Shown in pieces: positions 9,703-17,466 of a stretch of DNA of 64,000 nucleotides. A program made the translations under genes and the position numbers. The stretch spans positions 39,761 to 103,760 of the forward strand of contig NZ_JBBMFC010000011.1 in NCBI RefSeq assembly GCF_040096225.1. The letters run 5' to 3'. This DNA is from Hominiventricola aquisgranensis. Lineage in GTDB: Bacteria > Bacillota > Clostridia > Lachnospirales > Lachnospiraceae. Position 1 is the first letter of the stretch. Every line of letters begins with the position of its first letter. The notes beneath the pieces were generated by a model. That model was not told the origin of the DNA, did not search any database, and was given only the letters and a program-made list of their open reading frames with translations.

Positions 9703-11382
9703 TTAGCCCGCTACTGCGGGTTTTGTGGTGTTGATTTCAATGTATTCTGCTATGCGTCTAAATTCATCCGCAAACTTAAATTTCACACTAATGTTTCCAT
9801 TCTCATAAACCTTGATATGGTCGATCAGCTCAACGAGAAGTTCCCGGAAAAGCTGGTCGATATTTTGATGTTTTGTAAAGGCCACCAATGCGGGATGCTC
9901 ACTCTTTACACCGTTTGCCAGTTCCGCCCGTTCAGCGTTCAGCCGGGCCAGTACATCCGTAAGAGCGATGGTCTGTCGTTCATAATCGGCTTTCATATCC
10001 CGGTAGTCCTGCTGGGTTATTTCCCCGTCTTTCCAGTCTTGATAAAGGGACTGCTTGTAGCGGCTGATTTTTGCCAGTTCCCGCTCTTTCGCAGCAATCA
10101 GTTCTTCCAAACGGATAGACTGGCTCTTTTTGACCGGGGCGGTGTTAATGCGGGCAATCATTTCCGAGTATGAAACAGCCAGATGGATTTGCTGTTGTAC
10201 TGCAAAGAGGACAGCGGCCTCCAGACGGTTATGCTTGATTGAGTGCATTGTGCAGGCTGTCCGGGAGCGGTTCTTGTAGGTGGAGCAGGCATAGTACACA
10301 TTATTGTTGTTGCCTACGCTCCGGGTAATTGCCCGCCCACAGTCAGCACATTTCAGAAAACCGCTGAACAGGTGGACTTCCCGGCCTTTTGGAGAAGTAC
10401 GGGTATCACGCTGTAAAAGAGCCTGTACCTTATCAAAGGTTTCATAATCAATGATTGACTCATGCGTACCAGCTACTTCCACCCATTCTTCACGGGGGAC
10501 GCTTTCAACCTCGTGTACCTTATAGCTTTTTACCCGATTGCGGCCCTGCGCCAAATCCCCGGTATAGGTGGGGTTCGTAAGAATGGAGTGGATCATGCGG
10601 GCTCTCCACATGGGATCGTCATATCCTCTTGTTGAAACAGGTATGCCCTTTTGCAGTTTATAAGCCGAGGGGCTGGGTACGCCGTGTTCATTCAGATACA
10701 AAGCGATGGCCCGTTTCGATGTTCCTTTTAGAAACAAAGAGAAAATCAGTTTGACGATTTCAGCGGCATCGGGATCGATGATCAACTGGTGCTTGTCCTT
10801 TGGGTACTTTACATATCCATAAGGAGCAAATGCGCCGATGTACTGCCCGTTGCGCCTCTTATAGTCAAATACCTGGCGAATTTTCTTTGAGGTCTGGTAG
10901 CAGTATTGATCGTTCATTACATTCGTAATCGGGACGATAATACTGGAAACGCTGTCCGGGTTGAGATAGCTGTCCACATTTTCAGCAAGACTGATAAAAC
11001 GGACACCCATTTGCACAAACAGGTTATCAATCAGACTTCCCGCATCACTGTAATTTCTTGCAAAACGGGAAAGGTCTTTTACTACCACGCAGTTGATTTT
11101 CCCGCTCATTACATCGGAAAGGAGCCGCTGGAAATTTTCCCGGTTGGCGTCCGTTCCTGTGTGTCCATCGTCTACATATTCGGAAACACTTTCAAATTCT
11201 CCGATATGCTTCTGATAAAAGTCATTGAGCAGATCACGCTGGTTGATGACGCTGTTGCTGTCGTCCTTTCCCTTTTTCAAGTCCTCCTTGGAAAGCCGGA
11301 TGTATTCGCCCAGCCGCCAGCGGCGGACGGTATAAGAGGGAGAGAAACTCTGTTGCAATCCTCTGTTTTTTGTTCGTGCCAT
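9703..11382 (-). CDS. Large serine recombinase (TnpX/TndX-like)
   Basis: A 559-residue large serine recombinase that would excise and integrate the element it terminates. The N-terminal resolvase domain starts YIRLSKEDLKKG, with the catalytic serine in this motif, followed by VVVKDLSRFARNY. The recombinase domain (about residues 185-300) holds APYGYVKYPKD and LTNPTYTGDLAQG. A zinc ribbon follows (CADCGRAI ... YACSTYKNRSRTACTMHSI), then a coiled-coil and a DUF4368-like C-terminus. It appears intact. The gene lies 51 bases from the left element edge, the usual position next to an attachment site. A 25-bp repeat lies 72 bases upstream of the start (11454-11478). Confidence 0.93.
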   Translation of the reverse strand: MARTKNRGLQQSFSPSYTVRRWRLGEYIRLSKEDLKKGKDDSNSVINQRDLLNDFYQKHIGEFESVSEYVDDGHTGTDANRENFQRLLSDVMSGKINCVVVKDLSRFARNYSDAGSLIDNLFVQMGVRFISLAENVDSYLNPDSVSSIIVPITNVMNDQYCYQTSKKIRQVFDYKRRNGQYIGAFAPYGYVKYPKDKHQLIIDPDAAEIVKLIFSLFLKGTSKRAIALYLNEHGVPSPSAYKLQKGIPVSTRGYDDPMWRARMIHSILTNPTYTGDLAQGRNRVKSYKVHEVESVPREEWVEVAGTHESIIDYETFDKVQALLQRDTRTSPKGREVHLFSGFLKCADCGRAITRSVGNNNNVYYACSTYKNRSRTACTMHSIKHNRLEAAVLFAVQQQIHLAVSYSEMIARINTAPVKKSQSIRLEELIAAKERELAKISRYKQSLYQDWKDGEITQQDYRDMKADYERQTIALTDVLARLNAERAELANGVKSEHPALVAFTKHQNIDQLFRELLVELIDHIKVYENGNISVKFKFADEFRRIAEYIEINTTKPAVAG

Positions 11383-11453
11383 TGTTCCTTCTTCCCTATC
11401 ACATTACATCTATATTATACCTCTGCCCGGGCGAGACAACAAGGATGCCTCCG

Positions 11454-11478
11454 CCTCGGGACACTTTGTCTCGAAGTA
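11454..11478 (-). repeat. 25-bp direct repeat, copy 1, upstream of the recombinase gene
   Basis: This sequence is identical over 25 bases to 12697-12721. Its core is an imperfect palindrome, CGGGACA-CTT-TGTCTCG. Copy 1 lies 72 bases upstream of the recombinase start. Copy 2 lies 86 bases upstream of the sigma-like gene start. Same orientation relative to both genes suggests a shared operator or a shared leader hairpin. Confidence 0.75.
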
Positions 11479-11498
11479 GTAACGGGCCATAACCGAAG

Positions 11499-11766
11499 TT
11501 ACAGCCCGCTTTTTTGCCGGAGCAGGAAGTCCGTCAGCGTGTCCTGCAAGGACGGCCCGCTTTCCGCAAATTCAATTTTTACACCGATCCCGCCGATGCA
11601 AAAGCAGTATGGATTTTCTACCGCCTGCAAAAACAGAGCGATCCGCTCCTCCCGGGGGGAGAGAGGTGTCAAAGGTCATACCGCTCACATCCGGCAGGGA
11701 CTCGGGAGCCACTGCGCCGATGTCAACGCTTTTCATTTGTTCCAGTTCCTTTGCCGTTAATCTCAC
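11499..11766 (-). pseudogene. DUF6870-like small protein, frameshifted in a C run
   Basis: The minus strand starts at ATG 11766 (MRLTAKELEQMKSVDIG) and follows the pattern of the small DUF6870 proteins common in Firmicutes mobile elements. At a run of six C (about 11655-11660) the frame is lost. Dropping one C gives a continuous second half, LPREERIALFLQAVENPYC and on to the stop at 11499, which again matches the family pattern. The full product would be about 88 residues. It is either a real single-base frameshift or a sequencing error in the homopolymer. The function of the family is unknown to me. Confidence 0.65.
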
Positions 11767-11820
11767 GGTAAAACCTCCTTATCAAAAATAGGATACGCCT
11801 CCCGCATATCGTGGGGAAAC

Positions 11821-11942
11821 GCAAGAGGGCAGCACCTAAACGATGCTGCCCTCTTGCCTCACTCCATGTAAGTATAAATATAGAGAACGCCGCTCCCATT
11901 TTCTTGCCCTGTCCAAAGACAACCATGCTCAGAGCGGCGTTC
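11821..11942. repeat. Two perfect inverted repeats in the 11767-12200 gene-free stretch
   Basis: The 430-base gap between the DUF6870 remnant and the sigma-like gene holds two strong stem-loops. The first has a 14-bp perfect stem with a 9-base loop (11821-11834 / 11844-11857). The second has an 11-bp stem, GAACGCCGCTC (11885-11895) with its complement at 11932-11942, and a 36-base loop. Neither is followed by a T run, so they are not standard terminators. The rest of the gap is GC-rich with no supported gene. Confidence 0.6.
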
Positions 11943-12200
11943 CCTCGCAGATAATGGGGCGGCCCTGAGGGACAAGCGGCCAGCCTGTCCTATGCCGGAT
12001 CGTGGCCGTGGGGTGGCCCGGCCCAGTTGCGGCGTTGGTGTTGTTCGCTCGTTATTCCGAAGAAAAAGTCACAGCGCACCCGCCGTCCGGCTCCCCGGAC
12101 TATGCCTGGGGCCGCCGCTGTTTATCTGCGGAAAGAAGAATATCTCCTTTCATAAACCGAGACATTTTTTCATCATTTCCAAGTGGGGAAAATGAAAAAA

Positions 12201-12611
12201 TCAAAAAGTTTTTTTCATACGCTCAAGGCCACGCTTGATCGACTGGTGGACAGACTCCTCATGTACGCCCTCGACCTCGGCAATTTCCTTGATGCTCTTT
12301 CCGAGAATGATGTGGGCATCAATCCTGCGGCCCTGGATCTCCGGCAAAGAGTTGAGTGCATTCCATAGACGAATGAACAGCTCCATACGCTCCAGTAGCT
12401 CCTGGGGCGTTGGCTCATGCAGGCAGGCGGAATATTCGATCCCGTCATCGCAGTCCAGAGAATATTGCGCCTTATGCCGGGAGAGCCGCCGCTGGTAGGC
12501 CATTTCGTGCCGGGCATCGGACATAAACACTTCGGCTACCTCGTCAGAAACCTTGATAAACTGATCCTGTGTGTACCAATAATAAAAATCCTTCAGATTG
12601 ATTGTAGTCAT
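12201..12611 (-). CDS. Sigma-70 region 4-like protein of mobile element
   Basis: A 136-residue protein of the small sigma-factor-like group found in Firmicutes conjugative and mobilisable elements. The start is ATG 12611 (MTTINLKDFYYWYTQDQFIKV), with GGAGG eight bases upstream; a longer reading frame upstream has no such support. The C-terminal half is a region 4-type helix-turn-helix: LNSLPEIQGRRIDAHIILG, then KSIKEIAEVEGVHEESVHQSI. No region 2 is visible, so it probably modulates transcription rather than acting as a full sigma factor. A 10-bp inverted repeat abuts the ribosome binding site (12622-12657), and the 25-bp repeat lies further upstream. Confidence 0.8.
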   Translation of the reverse strand: MTTINLKDFYYWYTQDQFIKVSDEVAEVFMSDARHEMAYQRRLSRHKAQYSLDCDDGIEYSACLHEPTPQELLERMELFIRLWNALNSLPEIQGRRIDAHIILGKSIKEIAEVEGVHEESVHQSIKRGLERMKKTF

Positions 12612-12621
12612 AAATAAACCT

Positions 12622-12657
12622 CCGTTTCGGTGTTGGGTGGATGAGTGACCGAAACGG
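12622..12657 (-). promoter_or_regulatory. Hairpin abutting the ribosome binding site of the sigma-like gene
   Basis: CCGTTTCGGT (12622-12631) and ACCGAAACGG (12648-12657) form a perfect 10-bp stem with a 16-base loop. In the mRNA the 3' arm runs straight into the GGAGG of the sigma-like gene, so folding could hide part of the ribosome binding site. Confidence 0.5.
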
Positions 12658-12696
12658 GGCTTGGCGGAGAGCGGCACCTCAGGGAGCCGCCCTGCA

Positions 12697-12721
12697 CCTC
12701 GGGACACTTTGTCTCGAAGTA
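12697..12721 (-). repeat. 25-bp direct repeat, copy 2, upstream of the sigma-like gene
   Basis: Identical to 11454-11478 over 25 bases, with the same palindromic core CGGGACA-CTT-TGTCTCG. It lies 86 bases upstream of the sigma-like start, oriented as copy 1 is to the recombinase gene. Confidence 0.75.
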
Positions 12722-12933
12722 CAAAAAAGCGCCCGTACAGCAAGACACTATGCAGACGCATGAAATTACATTATCATAATTGTACTGATATATTGTACCT
12801 TTATAGCCAGACTGCCCCGGAGGGGGAGCTACGCTTTTTTTAGCTGGTGAAGGTCATGGGAATTGTGAGAAAGTAAGATGGACACGGCGACACCCTCCTA
12901 TGGGCCGCCGTGGGGTTACTGAATATCCAAAGA

Positions 12934-12968
12934 GAAACGGCGGCTCTGAAAATCAAAGCCGCCGTTTC
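12934..12968 (-). terminator. Strong hairpin at the end of the lipoprotein/two-component operon
   Basis: GAAACGGCGGCT (12934-12945) pairs perfectly with 12957-12968 across an 11-base loop. On the minus strand it is followed by a pyrimidine-rich tract, 75 bases past the lipoprotein stop. It is probably the operon terminator. The rest of 12722-13042 shows no gene I can support. Confidence 0.55.
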
Positions 12969-13042
12969 AAATAGGCGTATTGATAGGCTGCTGTACGACA
13001 GCTTTTTTTCTTTTGCCGTCGTGCGGCAGATAGATGGTTTGT

Positions 13043-13915
13043 TTAGTTATGGCTTGCATTACCTATGGGCTGATTTCCAGACATTCCGGCCTGTGTATGC
13101 TCGTCAAATTCCTCTTGACTGTATTTCTCGATGCCAGTTAATGTTCCGTGATGTTCGCTGTTCAAGTGGCCGTAATCACGAACGGTATAAATGTCTATTG
13201 TGCCAACACCACTTCCAAGCGTTCTCATTTCGCCTCGGAATTTTCCGCTGGCGAGGCTTTCACCATTAGAAGTGAGAACATCCCGGAAATAGCGGACTTC
13301 CTCACCATTGAAATACCACTGATCCTTTTCGGCATCATAGGTTACTCCAAATGCCTCATACTCTGCAACGAGCTTTGCAGTTTCGCTATCTTCAAGCGGC
13401 GTTCCTGCCATAGCAACGGATGTGCTGTTTTTCAACGCCTCAATATCCCGTGCTTCAAATTCCTGCTGGATAAACTCTTTTAAGCCAATCAGTTTACCCG
13501 CCGGATCAACGGAGCCGTCAGCCGCTTTTGAAAAGCTCTCTAAATCCCGTACAGCATACACATCTACTGTGCCGTTCTCATTTAGAAAATCAATACCGGC
13601 GGTTTCGTTGTTACTGATGGGATAATAGTCCTCAAACCAGCGAACCAAATTCCCGTTATAGGTAAGTTCATCTTTGACCGCGTCATAGGTCATCCCGTAT
13701 TGTTCATAAGGTGCAAACATTTTTTCTTTGTCTGCGGCGGAGAGTGCCGAGCTGTCCTCGCTGTTTCCCAGCGCCTCAGAACCGCCAAGAGGTTGACTGA
13801 TTTCTTCCTTGATAACGGGATTACCTTGTTCCTGGCTGTTCTGTGGTGTCGTACTGCATCCAGCCAAACAGCCTAACAAGAGCATGGACGCAGCGCATAA
13901 TGCCTTTCTTCTCAT
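13043..13915 (-). CDS. Lipoprotein with two tandem copies of one domain
   Basis: A 290-residue secreted lipoprotein. The start is ATG 13915 (MRRKALCAASMLLLGCLAGC), with AAGGA upstream; the lipobox LAGC places the lipidated cysteine at residue 20. The mature part contains two repeats of about 95 residues: APYEQYGMTYDAVKDELTYN and on, then AEYEAFGVTYDAEKDQWYFN and on. Each has a (W/Y)F-E/R-D core and ends with a VYAVRD/IYTVRD strand. I do not recognise the domain. It follows a sensor kinase and response regulator on the same strand, so it may be an extracellular partner or output of that pathway. Confidence 0.8.
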   Translation of the reverse strand: MRRKALCAASMLLLGCLAGCSTTPQNSQEQGNPVIKEEISQPLGGSEALGNSEDSSALSAADKEKMFAPYEQYGMTYDAVKDELTYNGNLVRWFEDYYPISNNETAGIDFLNENGTVDVYAVRDLESFSKAADGSVDPAGKLIGLKEFIQQEFEARDIEALKNSTSVAMAGTPLEDSETAKLVAEYEAFGVTYDAEKDQWYFNGEEVRYFRDVLTSNGESLASGKFRGEMRTLGSGVGTIDIYTVRDYGHLNSEHHGTLTGIEKYSQEEFDEHTQAGMSGNQPIGNASHN

Positions 13916-14046
13916 AGTGTTTACCAATCCTTTCTTTGAATGTACCCCAAGTATAGCAAAGCATTTTGGGATACCTTTGGGATTAGTTTGTGATTTATAT
14001 GTAGTTAAAAAAAGCGGCAGGTTGTTCACCTGCCGCTGATTGTCCG

Positions 14047-15459
14047 CTAAATCGTGAAGAAGAATTTAACACCGTTTTCTGTGTTGCAAGCCTCACAATA
14101 GCTGTTATGTTGTTGTAAAATTCTTTGAACCATATAAAGCCCTAAGCCGCTACCGCCTGTTCTTCTACTGCGGGATTGCTCCATACGATAAAAAGCGTCA
14201 AACAATTTGGGAATATCATCTTCTGGTATATGTGTACCTGTGTTCTCTACGGAGAACAAAAAGCGTCCGTTGGTATTTTGTAAAATAATATCAACGCTTG
14301 CTCCATGCGGCGAATACTTTACAGCATTTGAAATCAAATTGGAGAACACCTTTTCAATCAGTAATTTGTTCCCATTGATAAAAGCGGGAGACTGTATAGC
14401 AAGATGTATTTGTAGCTCTTTTGTTGCCACTAAATCATCAATCTCCCTCAAATAGCCATGTATCATGGGAGCGCAATCAAAATGCTCCATTTTGAAATCG
14501 ACATTGGTTTCCAGCCTTGAAATCGTTAATATTTCCTGCACCATCGTTTCAAGCGTAGCTACAACTTCCAAGGATCGGGCAAGATACTTTTCGTGGTCTT
14601 TATATGCCCCTATACCCAATAGCATCCCCTCTAATTGACCCTTGATAATGGTGATAGGGGTTTTCAGTTCATGGGAAGCGGAAGAAAAGAAATCTTGTTG
14701 TGCCCGTTCCAGCGCCTTTTGATGTTCAATATCCTTTTGGAGCTGGAGATTTGCACTTTGCAACTCCTCCAAGGTAGTAGATAGTTTCCGGGACAGCGTA
14801 TTCAAGCTATTCTCCAGTACACCCAGCTCGTCAGAACGGCGTTCCTCAAGTTGCCATTCCAGCCGCATATCAGACATTTCTTTAGAAATCCGACTGATTT
14901 TTAATACCGGGTTTGTAATGATACGAGAATACACCCAAGCAGTTGCCAACGATACAAGGAGAATAACGCAAAACAAAATCGGTAATACGCTTACAAATGA
15001 TTGCCGCAGTTCTGCGATTTGAGAGGCTTCTCCATAAACTGTTAAAATATATTGGCTATTATCATCTGCAAATGAGAAGTAATAGCTGTTGGATATAATC
15101 GGCGCACTTTCATAAGATGCTCCGCCAAGAGCCTCCCCGGTGATCCCATCGTTAAAGCTATTTTGGTTAGACGGTGTTTCCACCAGAACACCATCAGCAG
15201 TATAAAGCTCCACCATGCTAATTGTCGTGTTTTGAAGAAACTGATCAAAAAGTCCGCCGCTATCCTGCATACGGATATGTTCTAATTCATAAACAAAGTC
15301 GCTTGTCTGTTCATCTAATGCCGCATTGAGATTGTTAGAATAGGTTTGAGGCATATACCAAGCCAAAACGCCATAGACAAGAAAGCTCACACAGAGTAAA
15401 ACTGCCACAGTCAGAATAAAGACTTTAGCAAACAGACTGCCTTTAATTCTCTTTATCAA
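14047..15459 (-). CDS. Sensor histidine kinase
   Basis: A 470-residue membrane sensor kinase. A first membrane helix is at about residues 10-32, an extracellular domain of about 120 residues follows, and a second helix at about 160-180 leads into HAMP. The HisKA motif is FSSASHELKTPITIIKGQ with the phosphoacceptor histidine. The ATPase domain has the N box in VFSNLISNAVKYSPHG and G boxes in GGSGLGLYMVQRIL. Its start overlaps the response regulator gene by 17 bases. The ligand is unknown. The kinase, regulator and lipoprotein form one operon within the mobile element, so this is probably the element's adaptive cargo. Confidence 0.93.
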   Translation of the reverse strand: MIKRIKGSLFAKVFILTVAVLLCVSFLVYGVLAWYMPQTYSNNLNAALDEQTSDFVYELEHIRMQDSGGLFDQFLQNTTISMVELYTADGVLVETPSNQNSFNDGITGEALGGASYESAPIISNSYYFSFADDNSQYILTVYGEASQIAELRQSFVSVLPILFCVILLVSLATAWVYSRIITNPVLKISRISKEMSDMRLEWQLEERRSDELGVLENSLNTLSRKLSTTLEELQSANLQLQKDIEHQKALERAQQDFFSSASHELKTPITIIKGQLEGMLLGIGAYKDHEKYLARSLEVVATLETMVQEILTISRLETNVDFKMEHFDCAPMIHGYLREIDDLVATKELQIHLAIQSPAFINGNKLLIEKVFSNLISNAVKYSPHGASVDIILQNTNGRFLFSVENTGTHIPEDDIPKLFDAFYRMEQSRSRRTGGSGLGLYMVQRILQQHNSYCEACNTENGVKFFFTI

Positions 15460-16114
15460 CTTTATATCCCACCCCTCTGATTGTTTGAATGAAATCTATT
15501 CCCAATTTTTTTCGTAGATTTTTGATATGGGTATCAACAACACGCTCGTCCCCATAAAAATCATATCGCCACAGCTTATCCAACAAGTTCTGCCGGGTCA
15601 ATATCCGGCCCTGATGGGTCAGCAGTTCCCGCAGTATTTCAAATTCCTTTTGTGTCAGTTCAAAATTAGCTCCGTCCACGGTGGCGGTGTAACTGTCACA
15701 GTTCAAAAGCAAATTGCCATAAGTAATGATTTGATACTTTTCATCTGTTTCCCGGTTACTGCGCCGAAGTACAGCCGCAATTTTGCGGAGCAGGACAGGC
15801 ATAGAAAACGGTTTTGTGATGTAGTCATCCACCTGCAAATCCAATCCTTTAATCTGATCTTCTTCTCCGCTTAATGCGGTTAGCATGATGATAGGAACAT
15901 CAGATTGCTTGCGTATCAATTCACAGACACTGTAACCGTCAATTTTGGGGAGCATAATGTCCAACACAATCAAGTCATATCGTTCTCCCGCAAATAAAGA
16001 TAGTGCCTCGACACCATCATTTGCAACAGCTACTTCATATCCTGCTTCTTGTAAAAAATTCTGTAAAAGTTCTTGAATATCAAAATCGTCCTCAACGACT
16101 AAAATCCTCTGCAT
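15443..16114 (-). CDS. OmpR-family response regulator
   Basis: A 223-residue response regulator. The receiver domain (residues 1-115) has the acidic pair DD at 9-10, the phosphoacceptor D in LIVLDIMLPKIDGY, the conserved T in MLTALSG and K in YITKPF. The C-terminal winged helix (about 130-223) ends with the typical TRQNLLDKLW, VDTHIKNLRKKLG and IRGVGYKVDKEN. It is the first gene of the two-component operon, with a promoter at 16192-16220. The target genes are unknown; the recombinase and sigma-like genes are possible. Confidence 0.94.
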   Translation of the reverse strand: MQRILVVEDDFDIQELLQNFLQEAGYEVAVANDGVEALSLFAGERYDLIVLDIMLPKIDGYSVCELIRKQSDVPIIMLTALSGEEDQIKGLDLQVDDYITKPFSMPVLLRKIAAVLRRSNRETDEKYQIITYGNLLLNCDSYTATVDGANFELTQKEFEILRELLTHQGRILTRQNLLDKLWRYDFYGDERVVDTHIKNLRKKLGIDFIQTIRGVGYKVDKEN

Positions 16115-16191
16115 AATAACATCTCCAAAGATAGCGTATCATAGATTTTTGTGATTAAAGTGTAGTTTTCAAATTTTCTTTCTGTTATTAT

Positions 16192-16220
16192 ATTATACCT
16201 TGTCCGTGTAACATCGGCAA
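16192..16220 (-). promoter_or_regulatory. Promoter of the two-component operon
   Basis: On the minus strand TTGCCG (16220-16215) and TATAAT (16197-16192) are separated by 17 bases, about 78 bases upstream of the response regulator ATG. The -35 lies in a short hairpin, CGGCAA-CC-TTGCCG. The remaining bases up to the element edge at 16310 hold no supported gene. Confidence 0.5.
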
Positions 16221-16310
16221 CCTTGCCGACGGGCAATAAAATACTACTAAAACATAAAATCGTGTTTCGTTCTCATAGTCAAACCCGAAATGTAAAATAA
16301 TATAGGGGTG

Positions 16311-16432
16311 ATACTCTATATAGTCTTCAACCGCTTGTGAAAATTCTTCGAAGGAAGAATAATCTTTCTCATAGCCATGTAAGTAGATCTAGCCATATGT
16401 ATTGCTTTAAGGAGATACTTTAATTGGTATCC
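16311..16432 (-). pseudogene. IS3-family orfB 5' remnant with internal deletion
   Basis: Just after orfA, in a shifted frame as usual for IS3 elements, the minus strand encodes GYQLKYLLKAIHMARSTY, a typical OrfB N-terminus. Directly after this, in another frame, comes HGYEKDYSSFEEFSQAVEDY, which belongs near the OrfB C-terminus. About 200 codons holding the DDE catalytic core are missing between them (junction near 16378-16382). The fragment ends at 16311, where the serine-recombinase element begins. Confidence 0.75.
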
Positions 16433-16982
16433 CTTTTCTCTGAGTTCTTTGATGATTGCTGCTTTTTCGCCTTGAGTTGCGCAGCCCATTTTTCTTGTCT
16501 CAAGGCGATCCGTTTTTTTATTACTTCATTCTCGGCTTTGATATATTCGTTTTCAGCTCTTAAGCGTATCAGTTCTTCTCGTTCCGATTCCGTTAAAGGT
16601 AATGGATTGGTTGATTTCTTCATTCTCGGTTCCTTTGTTGGTCGTCCTTTTTTACTTTCTACCAATCCATTATATCCTTGTAATTTATATTTGTGTAGCC
16701 ATTGATAAAGCATTCCTGGGTTAATACCTGCTTCTATGGCAACTTTCTTCTTTGGTATGCCTGCAATGACCTTTGAAACCAGTTCAAACTTTTCTTCTGG
16801 TGTCCAAACCTTATTAAACACCTTATGTTTTAAAACTTCTGGGCCATGTAAATCAACCAATCTGGCCCATTGTCGTATATTACTTTTGAAAGTATCTGGA
16901 TTCACCCTTCTGGGATATCGGGATAGGAACCTGAAAGATACAATTCAACACACATCAGTTTAAACTCATAACTATAATGCAT
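16420..16982 (-). pseudogene. IS3-family orfA, frameshifted near codon 26
   Basis: The long open frame (16420-16905) encodes an IS3/IS150-type OrfA: helix-turn-helix KKKVAIEAGINPGMLYQWLH and a leucine-zipper-like coil LRAENEYIKAENEVIKKRI. Its true start is upstream in another frame: ATG 16982 gives MHYSYEFKLMCVELYLSGSY, then a stop at GAA-GGG-TGA. One missing base there would join it to the NPDTFKSNIRQWARLV frame. So orfA is broken by a one-base deletion near 16907. The GGAGGG ribosome binding site for the true start lies in the terminal hairpin. Confidence 0.8.
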
Positions 16983-16989
16983 AAAAATA

Positions 16990-17021
16990 CCCTCCTTACT
17001 GGTTGTCCAGTAAAGAGGGTA
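16990..17021 (-). terminator. Hairpin at the IS left end
   Basis: Inside the terminal repeat the minus strand reads ACCCTC-TTTACTGG-ACAA-CCAGTAA-GGAGGGT, then ATTTTTATG. This is a 13-14-bp stem with one mismatch followed by a T run. Such a structure would stop transcription entering the transposase genes from outside, and it also carries the orfA ribosome binding site. Confidence 0.55.
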
Positions 17022-17138
17022 CATATCAGATCTGATGATCCGGTTCACCAGATTTTTACATATATTTTACGTTGCTGCGCTAGTGTTTTTTACATACGCC
17101 TGCCTATAATACAGGCATAAAAGAGAGGTGTAAAGAAT

Positions 17139-17441
17139 ATGAAAAATCCAAATGTATGTAGAAAAATTATGTATGCTCTTATATTTAGTGGTCTGATCAT
17201 TGCCAATGGTTCCGCTGTCTTATTCGGAACAGGTACCATGTCACCCGGATTCATCATGGGTGGATTTGTAGCGGTTATCGGAATCGTTTTCGGATTTCTG
17301 ACTGTCCGTTGCCCTCACTGTGGAAAGCTGCTGAATCTGAAGGGCTGGGACACCGAATATTGTTCACACTGCGGAGAATCCGTAGTGCTTGAAAAGGCTG
17401 AAAAAGCCCTTGATTGTAAGTCCTCTAAGGAATTTGCCTGA
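17139..17441 (+). CDS. Small membrane protein with C-terminal zinc ribbon
   Basis: A 100-residue protein with two membrane helices (about residues 9-28 and 35-56), then a CPHCGKLLNLKG ... YCSHCGE zinc ribbon (two CxxC pairs) facing the cytoplasm. The ATG at 17139 has GAGAGGTG upstream, and TATAAT lies at about 17105. I know of no assigned function for this arrangement, which is common in Clostridia. It stands alone on the plus strand between the IS and the oleate hydratase gene. A weak hairpin with a T run (about 17467-17507) follows it. Confidence 0.8.
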   Translation: MKNPNVCRKIMYALIFSGLIIANGSAVLFGTGTMSPGFIMGGFVAVIGIVFGFLTVRCPHCGKLLNLKGWDTEYCSHCGESVVLEKAEKALDCKSSKEFA

Positions 17442-17466
17442 CAAGAAAACAATCGTATCAACAAAT

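Larger units (their letters stand above)
9652..16310 (-). mobile_element. Serine-recombinase integrative element nested in the IS orfB
   Basis: The left edge is 9652 (TGATTAGC after ATA at 9649-9651) and the right edge is 16310 (GGGGTG before ATA at 16311-16313). Removing this span with one ATA copy rejoins the two halves of the IS orfB in frame (EY then YNNKRIQ), so the edges are read directly from the interrupted gene. A TGAT shared by both junctions offers a GA core as an alternative crossover, as in TndX/TnpX-type elements, but that would not restore the frame. Cargo, all on the minus strand: response regulator, sensor kinase, repeat lipoprotein, sigma-like protein, broken DUF6870 gene, and a large serine recombinase at the left end. 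No relaxase or conjugation genes were seen, so it is not self-transmissible. Confidence 0.85.
9531..17028 (-). mobile_element. Decayed IS3-family insertion sequence, split by a second element
   Basis: The outer ends are inverted repeats: TGATATGTACCC at 9531 on the plus strand, and the same reading in from 17028 on the minus strand. Both ends continue as TGTACCC-N6-CTGGACA. A 3-base direct repeat GAT flanks the whole unit (9528-9530 and 17029-17031), as expected for IS3-family transposition. Inside, the minus strand carries orfA (frameshifted) and an orfB whose 5' part and extreme 3' part are now 6.66 kb apart, because a serine-recombinase element sits at 9652-16310. orfB also has a large internal deletion. 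The element cannot encode a working transposase. Confidence 0.85.

Noticed and set aside
10906..11760. 284-residue plus-strand open frame opposite the recombinase
   Set aside because: It is antisense to the conserved serine recombinase and DUF6870 remnant, with no domain of its own.
9652..16310. Integrative conjugative element
   Set aside because: No relaxase, coupling protein or type IV secretion genes occur between the edges, and the length is only 6.7 kb.
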